DNA of 64,000 nucleotides, taken from contig NZ_AYKS02000092.1 in assembly GCF_000496755.2 (NCBI RefSeq), positions 11,304 through 75,303 of the forward strand, in the 5' to 3' direction. The position numbers and the translations under genes were made by a program. The notes below the pieces were generated by a model. That model was not told the DNA's origin. It was given only the letters and a program-made list of their open reading frames with translations, and did not search any database. The DNA is from Serratia sp. DD3. Its GTDB lineage: Bacteria > Pseudomonadota > Gammaproteobacteria > Enterobacterales > Enterobacteriaceae. Of the stretch, positions 10,770 to 20,273 are shown piece after piece. Within the stretch, counting starts at the first letter, position 1. Each line of letters begins with the position of its first letter.

Positions 10770-11999
10770 TTAAGCATTTTCGTCCCGCCACTGCCTCCAT
10801 GCGGTGGCTAACTGCGCGGGTACCTCCCCCAGCGTAATCTGCTGCGCGCCATGCCAATCAGCCAGACGGGTTATTGCTTGTGAGATATCCTGACAGCGTC
10901 GCTTATTCAACGTGATACCCGGCTCTAAATGGAGACTGATCACAGCAAAAATACCTGGCTTGCGGTGCATTTTTGCATCCACTCGCCCTATCAGCTCACC
11001 TCGGTGCAGTAACGGTAAGGTGAAATAGCCGTACTGCCGTTTCTCTTTTGGCGTATAGCATTCCAGCCGATAATCAAAATTGAACAGTTCCAGAACACGG
11101 CGACGATCCCAAACTACTGGGTCAAAAGGCGAAAGCAAGCAGGTCACGCTGGACTTCAATTTCCCCTGTTCTGCCAACGCCAACTCAGTGGTCAGTGATT
11201 GATGCACATAAAACTCCCCTGCCAAGCCCTCAACCCTAACGGGCAAAATCTCGCGTTGCTCTGCTAACATTGCCAGCATCTTTTTTGGCTTAACCTGCTT
11301 TAAGCGGTAATAATCCGCCAGCCATTCGGCTTTAAAGATGCCCAGATAGCGACAGCTACGGCGTAACATCGCTTGTTGTGCCTCCGCTGGCGGTAAGCTA
11401 TGTGCTTCATCATTCCATGATGGCAACCGTCGTTGGGTGAGATCGTAGACTCGATGAAAGTTGCGGCGTTCAACCACCATTAATTGGCCTGCCGTGAACA
11501 GCACTTCAAGATGGCGTTTTTCCGGCTTCCAATCCCACCAGCCGTTGTTGCCTTTCTTTCCGGCACTGAAATCGGCAGAGCGCACGGGACCATGATGCTC
11601 GATATGCTGCAGCAGTTTTTCAATGGCCAAGTGATGTTTATCCACCCAAGCCTGCGAGTATTTCCAACCCATTGTTTGTGGTGCCAGCATGCGATGACGT
11701 AATAACGCAAAGTCATCAATTGGAATAAAGCAGGCTTCATGGGCCCAATACTCGAATAATTGCCCACTGGCTAAAGCCTGCTCTAACCAGGCTGGCTGAT
11801 AGTGGCCCAAACGACTGAACAGCACCAGGTAAGGGCTACGGGCCACCACACTAATGGTATCAATTTGTAATAAGCCCATACGCTCGATGGCAGCCATGAC
11901 ATCGTCGGGACGAGCCTGGCGTTTCATCGGGGTAAGCAAGCCTTGAGCAGCAAGATGAAGGGCTCGGGCAGAGTGAAGCGAAATAATGGGGTTTAGCAT
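10770..11999 (-). CDS. ycaQ: Interstrand crosslink DNA glycosylase YcaQ
   Basis: 409 residues, usual size for the winged-helix HTH_42 family. The QxD catalytic motif that separates YcaQ from the AlkZ (QxQ) branch is seen as LLQIDTISVVARSPYLVLFS, with Q45 and D47. Further conserved pieces are AHEACFIPIDDFALLRHRM, LLSPFDPVVWDRRRVLELF and YGYFTLPLLHRGELIGRVDA. E. coli YcaQ unhooks nitrogen-mustard type interstrand crosslinks and other bulky N7 adducts. In E. coli ycaQ directly follows lpxK; here a csp-like gene and ydcJ separate them. Confidence 0.96.
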   Translation of the reverse strand: MLNPIISLHSARALHLAAQGLLTPMKRQARPDDVMAAIERMGLLQIDTISVVARSPYLVLFSRLGHYQPAWLEQALASGQLFEYWAHEACFIPIDDFALLRHRMLAPQTMGWKYSQAWVDKHHLAIEKLLQHIEHHGPVRSADFSAGKKGNNGWWDWKPEKRHLEVLFTAGQLMVVERRNFHRVYDLTQRRLPSWNDEAHSLPPAEAQQAMLRRSCRYLGIFKAEWLADYYRLKQVKPKKMLAMLAEQREILPVRVEGLAGEFYVHQSLTTELALAEQGKLKSSVTCLLSPFDPVVWDRRRVLELFNFDYRLECYTPKEKRQYGYFTLPLLHRGELIGRVDAKMHRKPGIFAVISLHLEPGITLNKRRCQDISQAITRLADWHGAQQITLGEVPAQLATAWRQWRDENA

Positions 12000-12060
12000 C
12001 CTGCTATCCAGCGATATTGAATCGTTGTCTGATGATAGAGGATATTGGCGGGGTTTTCAT

Positions 12061-12095
12061 CACCAGTGCATAGGGGAGCGACTCCGGCACTGGTG
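12061..12095 (-). terminator. Hairpin downstream of the cold-shock gene (possible terminator)
   Basis: Nine-bp outer arms (CACCAGTGC / GCACTGGTG) enclose a smaller GGAG/CTCC stem, 13 bp past the csp-like stop and before ycaQ. There is no run of U after it on either strand, so it may slow or end transcription only weakly. Confidence 0.35.
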
Positions 12096-12107
12096 AGAAA
12101 GCGGGGA

Positions 12108-12329
12108 TCAGAACGCGATAACGTCTGCTGCGGTCAGCCCGTGAGAACTACGATAAATTGAGAACTCAACGTTCTGGCCTTCGTTTAACGATTTTTTGTT
12201 GGTATTGGCGATAGCCCGACGGCTAACATAAATTTCGTCACTACCATCAACCGGAGAAATAAAACCATAGCCTTCAGCCTGATCAAACCATTTCACTCGG
12301 CCCATTTTTAATCCACTATTTTTAAACAT
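12108..12329 (-). CDS. CspA-family cold-shock-domain protein
   Basis: 73 residues forming a single cold-shock domain. The RNP1-like motif is GYGFISPVDG (canonical KGFGFI), and RNP2 is present only in changed form as DEIYVSRRAI (canonical DVFVHFSAI), so two of the nucleic-acid-stacking aromatic/His positions differ. Such divergence places it with the CspH/CspF-like branch rather than CspA/C/E. An AAGGAA ribosome site lies 7 nt upstream of the ATG at 12329; MGRVKWFDQAEGYGF from Met9 is an alternative start. Family members bind RNA/ssDNA and act as RNA chaperones. It is divergent from ydcJ across a ~800-bp gap. Confidence 0.85.
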   Translation of the reverse strand: MFKNSGLKMGRVKWFDQAEGYGFISPVDGSDEIYVSRRAIANTNKKSLNEGQNVEFSIYRSSHGLTAADVIAF

Positions 12330-13126
12330 TATTTAATTCCTTACATTTGTGCACCCTTAACAACACTTTTTTTATTATCGTCCGGATGCTATCAGCCCCT
12401 ACTTGAGTTTCTTGTGACAGAGCTCTCGTGGGCAAAAATAAAAAACGTACTAGCACTTACTGTTAATACGCGATCACTTGCTCAATAAAGCAAGCCTATT
12501 CCAGCAATATGGCAATTTAATGACAAATCAACCTATTTTATGTTGCATGTTTGTCAGCCATGTTCTGTGACCTGCCCCTCTGGGTTCCACCCTGACTGGG
12601 ACAAGCACCAACGCTCAGCGTTTTGTCAAACCACTGGAATTATTTTGAGTATCAATACAGTTATGAAAGCTATCTTCCGGCGCAAATCACTGGTTTCAGA
12701 ATCATTACTTATTAGGAAGGACTTAGGAGGTTCATCTTTGCAGTGTAATCGGATGATGACGTCTAGCGAGGAACTGCTTAACGCTAACTTCATAAATCTT
12801 AGCGTCTAAATCTTAACTTCTAACTCTTACTTTCTAAACCCTATTTTTCTAAACTCAAACCCACCTGCATAGCAAGGGGAGACGCATTAACTCATAAACC
12901 ATTAATCAATACAAGAGGTTTATCACATTTTTCGCAATAAATTACACCATAACATTTTATCCCAGTGATTATACTCTAGATAAGTTGAATTATAGTCAGG
13001 AGCTAAGCGACTCCCCAACCGTTTGAATGAACTCAAGTATGACCAACAATGCTTTCTGCCGGACACCCTATTATCCGCGCAGCGCAAGACCGAGTTTTCA
13101 AATTCTTAACGTTAAGGAGCAAGCAT
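12330..13126. other. Gene-free divergent intergenic region (csp-like / ydcJ)
   Basis: About 800 bp without a convincing gene. The part next to the cold-shock gene is AT-rich and long enough for a csp-type leader. Between 12775 and 12870 the + strand has a low-complexity run built from short CT/TAA-rich units (cttaac, ttctaac, ttctaaacc) whose origin I cannot assign. A TATACT-like -10 box near 12970 could serve ydcJ. An 89-codon open frame at 12540-12809 lacks a ribosome site and any recognisable similarity and is not called. Confidence 0.5.
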
Positions 13127-14542
13127 ATGAGTGGCTCGCCTTTCGTCTCACCTAATGACATTCGCGCCAAATTCTCGCGGGCTCTCTCGGCCATGTATCA
13201 GAAAGAGGTTCCGTTGTACGGCGAATTACTTGATCTGGTAGCGGAAACCAACCGACAGATGTTGAGTGAAGATGCCGCTTTAGCGCACTGCCTGCAAATT
13301 ACTGGCGAGATTGGCCGGTTAACAATGGAGCGCCATGGCGCTATCCGTGTCGGAACAGCACAAGAGTTACAAACGTTGCGGCAACTGTTCAACGTGATGG
13401 GGATGTCACCGGTTGGTTACTATGACTTGTCAACTGCAGGAGTGCCTGTCCATTCAACTGCATTTCGTGCGGTACACGAGTCTGATCTGGAAGTCAGCCC
13501 ATTTCGCGTGTTCACTTCGTTACTGCGACTCGAACTGATCGAAAACCCGCCATTGCGCCAACAAGCTGAAAAGTTACTGGCACAGCGTTCTATTTTCACC
13601 ACCAGAACACATGAGCTGATCGCACTACACGAGGCTGAGGGCGGATTAACCACTGAGCAAGCCAATGAGTTTGTTGAACAAGCCCTTGAAACCTTCAGTT
13701 GGCATAGTGTGGCCACAGTCAGCGCGAGCGAATATCAACAATTGCACGATCAACATCGTTTAATTGCCGATGTTGTCGCCTTCAAAGGGCCACATATCAA
13801 CCACTTAACACCCAGAACGCTGGACATTGACCGGGTTCAGTCTGCCATGCCCGAGCGCGGCATTTGCCCTAAAGCAGTGATTGAAGGCCCACCACTGCGC
13901 AAGTGCCCTATTTTGTTACGGCAGACCAGCTTCAAAGCACTGGAGGAAAAGGTGCTTTTCGTTGAGCTAGATGGCCGCCAGATTGCCGGGCACCATACTG
14001 CACGCTTCGGTGAAATTGAACAGCGTGGTGCCGCTTTAACGCCCAAAGGACGGGCACTTTACGATCAGTTGCTGCAAGCGACCAATGACCGCTTTCAAGC
14101 AACACCGACCGAAAGCAATGCGGCGCAATATAACCAATTATTGGCAGATCACTTCCAGGGTTTCCCAGACGATTACCAAGTATTACGTGAGCAACAACTG
14201 GCCTGGTTCCGTTATTTCCCTACCGAGCGCGGGCTGGCTGCCAAAGAGTCAAGAGATCAACACAGCACGCTCGAACAGCTTATCGCGCTGGATCACATCC
14301 GTTTTCAGCCGTTAGTGTATGAGGATTTTCTCCCCGTCAGCGCGGCTGGTATTTTTCAATCTAATCTGGGTGACAGCCAGCGTGCACAATATGATTCCGC
14401 ATCAAGCCGTATGGCTTTTGAGCAGGCGTTAGGGGCTAAAGTCATTGATGAGCAGCAACTGTACCAACAGACACAACAACGCTCTTTAGCGGCTTGCGCG
14501 CAGGCATTAGGGGTTCATACGCTGGGGGGTAACTCCCAATAA
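13127..14542 (+). CDS. ydcJ: 2-oxoadipate dioxygenase/decarboxylase family protein (YdcJ/HglS, DUF1338)
   Basis: 471 residues from the ATG at 13127, chosen because AAGGAG lies 7 nt upstream and MSGSPFVSPNDIRAKFSRAL matches the family start; an upstream in-frame ATG would add 26 residues. The family is a Fe(II) enzyme of vicinal-oxygen-chelate-like fold; the Pseudomonas member HglS converts 2-oxoadipate to D-2-hydroxyglutarate in lysine catabolism. The signature PVHSTAFR holds a metal-ligand His (H109) and the substrate Arg (R114); further expected ligands are a His in HINHLTPRTLDID and the Glu in FGEIEQRG. It stands alone, with no lysine-catabolic neighbours in view. A hairpin at 14541-14561 overlaps its stop codon and may end transcription against convergent lpxK. 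Confidence 0.9.
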   Translation: MSGSPFVSPNDIRAKFSRALSAMYQKEVPLYGELLDLVAETNRQMLSEDAALAHCLQITGEIGRLTMERHGAIRVGTAQELQTLRQLFNVMGMSPVGYYDLSTAGVPVHSTAFRAVHESDLEVSPFRVFTSLLRLELIENPPLRQQAEKLLAQRSIFTTRTHELIALHEAEGGLTTEQANEFVEQALETFSWHSVATVSASEYQQLHDQHRLIADVVAFKGPHINHLTPRTLDIDRVQSAMPERGICPKAVIEGPPLRKCPILLRQTSFKALEEKVLFVELDGRQIAGHHTARFGEIEQRGAALTPKGRALYDQLLQATNDRFQATPTESNAAQYNQLLADHFQGFPDDYQVLREQQLAWFRYFPTERGLAAKESRDQHSTLEQLIALDHIRFQPLVYEDFLPVSAAGIFQSNLGDSQRAQYDSASSRMAFEQALGAKVIDEQQLYQQTQQRSLAACAQALGVHTLGGNSQ

Positions 14543-14587
14543 CGGAGCATACCCCTCCGTTACTGGCAGCAACTTGAAGGCAACTGA

Positions 14588-15577
14588 CTATTTATGCACC
14601 TTGTTAAGCTGCTGCTCGATTTTCTGTAACAGTTGTTCTGCCTGTTCGGCAGGAAGTACGGCGTCAACCGGTAGATACCACCAGTTTGCTTGGGCAAAGG
14701 CGCGGCACTTCACCGCGTCTTTTTCGGTCATCAGCAGTGTTTGCCCGGGTTGGGTCAACACCGTTAATTGTGACTGGGTGTATGGTTGATGATCAGCAAA
14801 AGCCACCTCGTGATCAACTTTCACACCCATTTTCTCCAGCATGGCGAAAAACCGTGGTGGATGGCCAATCCCTGCCATGGCAACAACCGGTGTCAGCTCA
14901 AGCACCGGGCGTTGCTCGCCACTCATCACATTCACTGCCTGCTGTGCCTGTAATTTCATGGCGATTTCCCCCACTTGCGCCACGCCGCCATTAGCCACGC
15001 AGGCATCCACGGTGTTAAGACGGGATACGCGCTCACGCATGGGGCCTGCGGGTAACCACCAGCCATTGCCAAAACGGCGTACCCCGTCAATCACCACCAA
15101 TTCAAAATCACGCTGCAACGCATAATGCTGGAGGCCATCATCGGTAATCACCCCATCCAATTGATGCTGCTGCAACAGTGCCTGAACCGCCTCAACACGC
15201 TTAGGAGATATCGCTACGGGTACACCGGTTCGCTGATAGATTAAAACCGGTTCATCACCCGCTTGTTGTGTGGTGGTCTGCGGCCCCAATACTAACGGAT
15301 AGACCGCTGACTTCCCGCCGTAGCCACGCGACACCACACCAATGCGGTAGCCACGTTGTTGCAACTGCTCTACCAGCCAAATCACCATCGGCGTTTTGCC
15401 ATTGCCGCCAGCAGTAAGGTTGCCGACGATAATAATCGGTACCGGAGCTCGCCAACTTTTACGGAAGCCGCAGCGATAACTCAGGCGAATTACATTGCTC
15501 ACCAGGCCATAGAGCCAAGAGAACGGCAACAGCAGCAAATACCATAGTGAACCGCCAGACCAGATGCGCTCTATCAT
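14588..15577 (-). CDS. lpxK: Tetraacyldisaccharide 4'-kinase LpxK
   Basis: 329 residues (E. coli 328). Membrane-associated P-loop kinase of lipid A biosynthesis, which phosphorylates the 4' position of the disaccharide to give lipid IVA. The N-terminus has an amphipathic/hydrophobic helix ([20 protein letters not shown]), then the P-loop [12 protein letters not shown] near residues 52-63 and the catalytic DDGLQHYAL segment. It overlaps the msbA stop by 4 bp, and the comEC-msbA-lpxK order is that of E. coli. Confidence 0.98.
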   Translation of the reverse strand: MIERIWSGGSLWYLLLLPFSWLYGLVSNVIRLSYRCGFRKSWRAPVPIIIVGNLTAGGNGKTPMVIWLVEQLQQRGYRIGVVSRGYGGKSAVYPLVLGPQTTTQQAGDEPVLIYQRTGVPVAISPKRVEAVQALLQQHQLDGVITDDGLQHYALQRDFELVVIDGVRRFGNGWWLPAGPMRERVSRLNTVDACVANGGVAQVGEIAMKLQAQQAVNVMSGEQRPVLELTPVVAMAGIGHPPRFFAMLEKMGVKVDHEVAFADHQPYTQSQLTVLTQPGQTLLMTEKDAVKCRAFAQANWWYLPVDAVLPAEQAEQLLQKIEQQLNKVHK

Positions 15578-17325
15578 TGCTGACCAAACTGCATACGGTG
15601 AAGTTGCGCATATACGCCTTTCTGCTCAATCAGCGCCGCATGTTGACCACGCTCGAGGATAATCCCATCTTCCACCACCAGAATTTCATCGGCTTTCTCA
15701 ATGGTAGACAAGCGGTGGGCAATCACCAACGAGGTGCGGTTTCTCTGCAGTTCATCGAGCGCAGCCTGAATAGCACGTTCAGATTCCGTATCCAGCGCCG
15801 AGGTGGCTTCATCCAGGATCAGAATCGGGCTGTCACGCAGCAGCGCCCTGGCGATGGCAATACGTTGGCGTTGACCGCCAGAAAGCATCACGCCATTTTC
15901 CCCAATAACCGTATCCAGGCCATGTTCCATTTTGTCAATAAAATCCATGGCATAGGCCATCCGTGCGGCTTCTGCAATCTGTTCACGGCTATAATGCTGT
16001 TCACGGGCATAGGCAATATTATTGGCAATGGTATCGTTAAACAGGTGTACATTCTGCGATACCAAAGCGACCTGATCACGCAGTGAAGCCAAGGTATACT
16101 CCCGCAGATCATGCCCATCCATTAATATTTCCCCTTCCTGCACGTCGTAAAAACGTGTCAGTAAGTTGGCAATGGTTGACTTGCCTGAACCAGAGCGCCC
16201 CACTAAGGCGACGGTTTTACCTGCTGATATCGTTAGGTTGATATCCCGCAGTGCCGGAATTTCGCGGCCGGGGTAACAAAAGGTCACGTGACGAAATTCA
16301 ATATTGCCAGTGGCACGCTCTATTTGGCGCGTGCCGGTGTCTTTTTCCTGTTCCATATCCAGAATGGAAAACAGTGTCTGGCATGCTGCCATGCCACGTT
16401 GAAACTGAGCATTGACATTAGTGAGTGATTTCAGAGGACGCATTAAGGCGATCATGGCTGAAAACACCACGGTGATAGTCCCGGCAGTCAGGGTTTCCAT
16501 CACACTGGGGAAACTGGCGGCATACAAGACAAATGCCAATGCCAATGAAGCGATCAACTGAATAATGGGATCAGAGATTGAAGAGGCGGAGACCAGTTTC
16601 ATCCCTTGCTGACGCATACGGTTACTGACGTTATTAAAACGTTCAGTTTCCACTTCTTGGCCACCAAAGATCAGCACTTCTTTATGCCCTTTCAGCATCT
16701 GTTCGGCACTGGTAGTCACCTGCCCCATGGTATTCTGCATGTTTTTGCTGATATTGCGGAACCGTTTGGACACCATGCGAATAGCGAAGGAGACGATAGG
16801 TGCCAGCAAGATCAGGATCAAGGACAGTTGCCAGCTATAATAGAACATCATGATAAACAGGCCGATGATCGATGCCCCTTCACGCACCACGGTGACCAGT
16901 GCACTTGAAGAGGAAGATGCCACCTGTTCAGAATCATAGGTAATTCGTGAAAGCAGCGTCCCGGTGGATTGTTGGTCAAAAAATGCCACCGGCATTCTCA
17001 TCATATGACCAAATAGCCGGCGACGCATCTGCATCACCACCATGCCAGACACCCAGGAGATGCAATAGCTGGAAACGTAGCTGGTGACACCACGCATTAA
17101 CATCAGGCCAATCACCACCAAGGGCATCCAGACCAGTACGCGGCTGTCGGCTTTACCAAAACCCTCATCCAGCAGGGGTTTGAGCAGCGACAACATCAGG
17201 GTGTCCCCGGCGGCGTTTAAAACCAGCGCAATAGCGGCCACAATCAGGCCCGCTTTAAAAGGTGTGATCATCGGCCATAGGCGACGGAATGTCTGCCAGG
17301 TGGAGAGATCTTTATCATTCATCAT
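15574..17325 (-). CDS. msbA: Lipid A/core flippase MsbA (ABC exporter half-transporter)
   Basis: 583 residues, one residue longer than E. coli MsbA. Six transmembrane helices in the first ~320 residues precede one nucleotide-binding domain with Walker [10 protein letters not shown], signature [15 protein letters not shown] and Walker [13 protein letters not shown]. The homodimer flips core-lipid A across the inner membrane; it is the essential step after LpxK and Kdo transfer. Translational overlap with lpxK downstream links production and export. Typical sequence, nothing odd. Confidence 0.98.
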   Translation of the reverse strand: MMNDKDLSTWQTFRRLWPMITPFKAGLIVAAIALVLNAAGDTLMLSLLKPLLDEGFGKADSRVLVWMPLVVIGLMLMRGVTSYVSSYCISWVSGMVVMQMRRRLFGHMMRMPVAFFDQQSTGTLLSRITYDSEQVASSSSSALVTVVREGASIIGLFIMMFYYSWQLSLILILLAPIVSFAIRMVSKRFRNISKNMQNTMGQVTTSAEQMLKGHKEVLIFGGQEVETERFNNVSNRMRQQGMKLVSASSISDPIIQLIASLALAFVLYAASFPSVMETLTAGTITVVFSAMIALMRPLKSLTNVNAQFQRGMAACQTLFSILDMEQEKDTGTRQIERATGNIEFRHVTFCYPGREIPALRDINLTISAGKTVALVGRSGSGKSTIANLLTRFYDVQEGEILMDGHDLREYTLASLRDQVALVSQNVHLFNDTIANNIAYAREQHYSREQIAEAARMAYAMDFIDKMEHGLDTVIGENGVMLSGGQRQRIAIARALLRDSPILILDEATSALDTESERAIQAALDELQRNRTSLVIAHRLSTIEKADEILVVEDGIILERGQHAALIEQKGVYAQLHRMQFGQQ

Positions 17326-17360
17326 GCAGATACCAGCATCGAAAGAAATAGCGGCCTATT

Positions 17361-19637
17361 CTACTCATTATCACTCTTTACGCCAAACCACTGATGGTAC
17401 CAACGCGGATTTATTTGTTCCCGAAAACCTTTAATTTGCCAGCTATTGTCGAAAAAAAACACGCTCAACTGCCCAGAATGCGCAGTATCGTGCCAGGCAA
17501 TATGATTTTGCCGATAATCTTTAATCACTTTTACCGCCGGTAAACGCCAGGCGTTATAACGGGCAACCGAAGCCATCGCCAGCTCTGGTGCCACTGCGCG
17601 CAAAAATGGGGGGGATGATGATGTCCTGCTACCATGATGGGGTACCTGCAATAGTGTGGCGGGTAATTTGGCGCGTTGGCGTAACAGCCCCTGCTCTGCC
17701 CGGCGCTCGATATCGCCAGTTAATAAGAGGCTGAACTTGCCATCATCAACCCGTACCACACAGGAGTCATCATTACCCGCTTGCTCTACCCGCTGTGGCG
17801 GCCACAATACTTGGAAATTCAACCCGCGCCACGTCCACTGTTGCCCTTGTAAACAAGGCAAATGGCGTTCATGAATTAGCGGCGTATGAACAGCAGCCTG
17901 GGGAAATGCCTGCTCCAACACCGGCAAGCCGCCAATATGGTCAAGATGGCTATGGCTGATAATAATATGCTCCAGAGAAATCTGCCGCCAATGCAAAAAG
18001 GGTAAAATAATACGCTCTGCCGCGCTGGAGGTTGTCCAACGGTTGCCGCTATCATAAATCACCGCTTTCCCTTCACGCTCAATCACCACCGCCAGGCCAT
18101 GTCCCACATCCAGCATATCTACCCGCCAGTGATAATCTGCTGAACGCTCCCGCCAGAGCAAACAGACCAGTACCACCGTGATACAGCCTGCAGGAAAGCA
18201 GCGCCACCACTCAAAACGCCAACCGATCACTACCAACCAACCAAGTGTGCTGAACTGTAGCAGCAGCGCCCCCACCTGTACCCACCCCTGCTCTAACCAG
18301 GGAAGCGGCCATAGCGCCCAACTAATGGTAAGGTCTGCCAATTTCCAGCACCAAAAGCTCAGCCAAGGGATAAAAAACAGTATCATTGCCAGTAAAATCA
18401 AAGGGACCGACAATAGGGAGATAATGGGGACCGCCCAGAGATTAGCCGGTAAAGAGGTCCAACTGACACCATGGAACAAACCAAATTGTAATGGCATCAA
18501 CAACAGCGTCATCCCGAGCTGGATATGCAGCCAACGTAGCGGCGCCCACCCCCAAAAGGAGGTAAATCGTACCGATAATGGTGCCCATTCAAACCAAAAA
18601 ATCAGTGCCGCCACCGCTAAAACAGATAGCCAGAAGCTGTCCGACAGTATCGCCAGTGGATCAAATAACAAAAGCAGGCAGATACACCACAACCAAACCT
18701 GCCAAGAAGAGCAAGAGACCCCCTTGAAGCGCAACCAAAGCCATAATGACAGGGCAATAAAGGCGCGCATTGCTGGCGGCTGCCCTCCTGCCAGCCAGAC
18801 ATAACTGAGCGCCATCACCCAGCCAGTAAGTAGGGGCAATCGATAACCGATAAGGCGTGCAGGCAGAAAAAACTGCACCCCACGCGCACCAGCCCAAGCA
18901 AACGCAGCAGCAAGGGAAATATGTAAGCCAGAAATCGCCATCAGGTGTGCGATGCCGGTTTTCATCAATTGTGCCCGGCTGTTGCCATCCATCAACATAC
19001 GTTCGCCAAATGCCAACGCCAATAACACCGGGCGTTGTGCCAGCTCCCTCCACTGATTATCCATCGTGGTAATAATTTGCTGCCGCCAGTGGCAGTTTTC
19101 ATTCACCACGGTTGCCGAGCGGAGATAACCGCGTAAGGGTTGTCGATTAGCCATCGCCCAACGCTGGCCATCAAACCCGCCTTCATTCAAACTGCTATGT
19201 ACTGGGCGAAAGCGAACCTTTAGTGCCCACTGCTGCCCGGCACATATATTTTCACTAGGGCTTTGGGCAATAAACGTCAGTGCAGGAATGAGCCAACGAC
19301 CATTCACTTGCTCAATGCGGAACTGTACCTGAGGTATCTCTACGCCTTCCAGCTTGATACTGCGCACAGTAGCCATAACATCCTGATCCCCGCCCACCGA
19401 TAACGTAGTAACTTGGCGCATCAAGACGCTGGCGCTCCCCGTTGCCAATATGAACCCTAGCAACAGGTAACATAACACCTGGCACCAATACTGTTGTTTT
19501 TGCCGCCATAGCAGCAGGGCGACAAAAGCCACGCCACTCAACTGTGACCATGTGGGTAAATAAGGCAAAAACAGCAGTGGCAACATCCCTGTGACTAACG
19601 CCATCGCTGCTGTATCGATCGAGACCCTGATATCCAC
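17361..19637 (-). CDS. comEC: ComEC/Rec2-family DNA uptake channel protein (YcaI)
   Basis: 758 residues with the full three-part ComEC layout: N-terminal membrane helices plus an OB-fold segment (DUF4131, about residues 30-190), the central polytopic Competence domain (about 215-500; HLMAISGLHISLAAAFAWAG is the hallmark), and a C-terminal metallo-beta-lactamase-like domain with SHSHLDHIGG. In competent species it moves single-stranded DNA across the inner membrane and the C-terminal domain may degrade the other strand. E. coli YcaI occupies the same position upstream of msbA. The metal-binding His/Asp residues are all present, so the gene appears intact. Confidence 0.95.
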   Translation of the reverse strand: MDIRVSIDTAAMALVTGMLPLLFLPYLPTWSQLSGVAFVALLLWRQKQQYWCQVLCYLLLGFILATGSASVLMRQVTTLSVGGDQDVMATVRSIKLEGVEIPQVQFRIEQVNGRWLIPALTFIAQSPSENICAGQQWALKVRFRPVHSSLNEGGFDGQRWAMANRQPLRGYLRSATVVNENCHWRQQIITTMDNQWRELAQRPVLLALAFGERMLMDGNSRAQLMKTGIAHLMAISGLHISLAAAFAWAGARGVQFFLPARLIGYRLPLLTGWVMALSYVWLAGGQPPAMRAFIALSLWLWLRFKGVSCSSWQVWLWCICLLLLFDPLAILSDSFWLSVLAVAALIFWFEWAPLSVRFTSFWGWAPLRWLHIQLGMTLLLMPLQFGLFHGVSWTSLPANLWAVPIISLLSVPLILLAMILFFIPWLSFWCWKLADLTISWALWPLPWLEQGWVQVGALLLQFSTLGWLVVIGWRFEWWRCFPAGCITVVLVCLLWRERSADYHWRVDMLDVGHGLAVVIEREGKAVIYDSGNRWTTSSAAERIILPFLHWRQISLEHIIISHSHLDHIGGLPVLEQAFPQAAVHTPLIHERHLPCLQGQQWTWRGLNFQVLWPPQRVEQAGNDDSCVVRVDDGKFSLLLTGDIERRAEQGLLRQRAKLPATLLQVPHHGSRTSSSPPFLRAVAPELAMASVARYNAWRLPAVKVIKDYRQNHIAWHDTAHSGQLSVFFFDNSWQIKGFREQINPRWYHQWFGVKSDNE

Positions 19638-19855
19638 GCTCCTTACCTGATGTTATATCCACTGGGGATATTAACGCTCAGCTAAGTCGCCACCAGTGGC
19701 TGATTCAGTGCATGGGAAGTGATACGCAAACTATCGGTGATTGACGTTGCATTGCTGTGATCGTTGCGAGGGCTGGGTGAAAAGTTGCGAGTGTTGAGCG
19801 AAAAGCGGCGAGGCGGGTGAAAATTAACACCGGGGAGAGGAATAGTGTCACCATA

Positions 19856-19886
19856 AAAAACGGTGCCCTTACTGAGGCACCGTTTT
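19856..19886 (-). terminator. Rho-independent terminator after ihfB
   Basis: A strong stem AAAACGGTGCC / GGCACCGTTTT with an 8-nt loop sits 41 bp past the ihfB stop; read leftward it ends in TTTTTTA. It separates ihfB from the comEC-msbA-lpxK unit. Confidence 0.85.
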
Positions 19887-19926
19887 AGCTTTCATTTATT
19901 ACAAGCAACAACTCTATGAATTATAA

Positions 19927-20211
19927 TTATCCATAGATATTGGCACGGTCACGTAACTCTTTACCTGGCTTAAAGTGAGGAACGTACTTGCCGTCCAACT
20001 CAACTCTATCACCCGTTTTTGGGTTACGACCAACGCGCGGAGCACGGTAGTGAAGAGAAAAACTGCCGAATCCGCGAATTTCAATGCGTTCACCTTCGGC
20101 TAATGTTGCTGCCATATGTTCAAGCATCTCTTTCACAGCATCCTCAACGGCCTTCGCCGGGATATGAGATTGCTGACCAGCAAGTCTTTCTATAAGTTCA
20201 GACTTGGTCAT
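19927..20211 (-). CDS. ihfB: Integration host factor subunit beta
   Basis: 94 residues, identical in length to E. coli IhfB (HimD). DNA-bending HU/IHF-family protein that forms a heterodimer with IhfA. The beta-ribbon arm with the intercalating proline is seen in [13 protein letters not shown], and the family core is [12 protein letters not shown]. It lies 62 bp downstream of rpsA in the same direction, the usual rpsA-ihfB order, and has its own strong terminator. Confidence 0.98.
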   Translation of the reverse strand: MTKSELIERLAGQQSHIPAKAVEDAVKEMLEHMAATLAEGERIEIRGFGSFSLHYRAPRVGRNPKTGDRVELDGKYVPHFKPGKELRDRANIYG

Positions 20212-20273
20212 AGTTCCTCCAAGCTTTGCAGCTAAACTACCGTATCGGGGCGGTCAATGCCGCCCCCCCGTCA

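Noticed and set aside
12540..12809. 89-codon open frame upstream of ydcJ
   Set aside because: No ribosome site, low-complexity 3' part, and no recognisable family.
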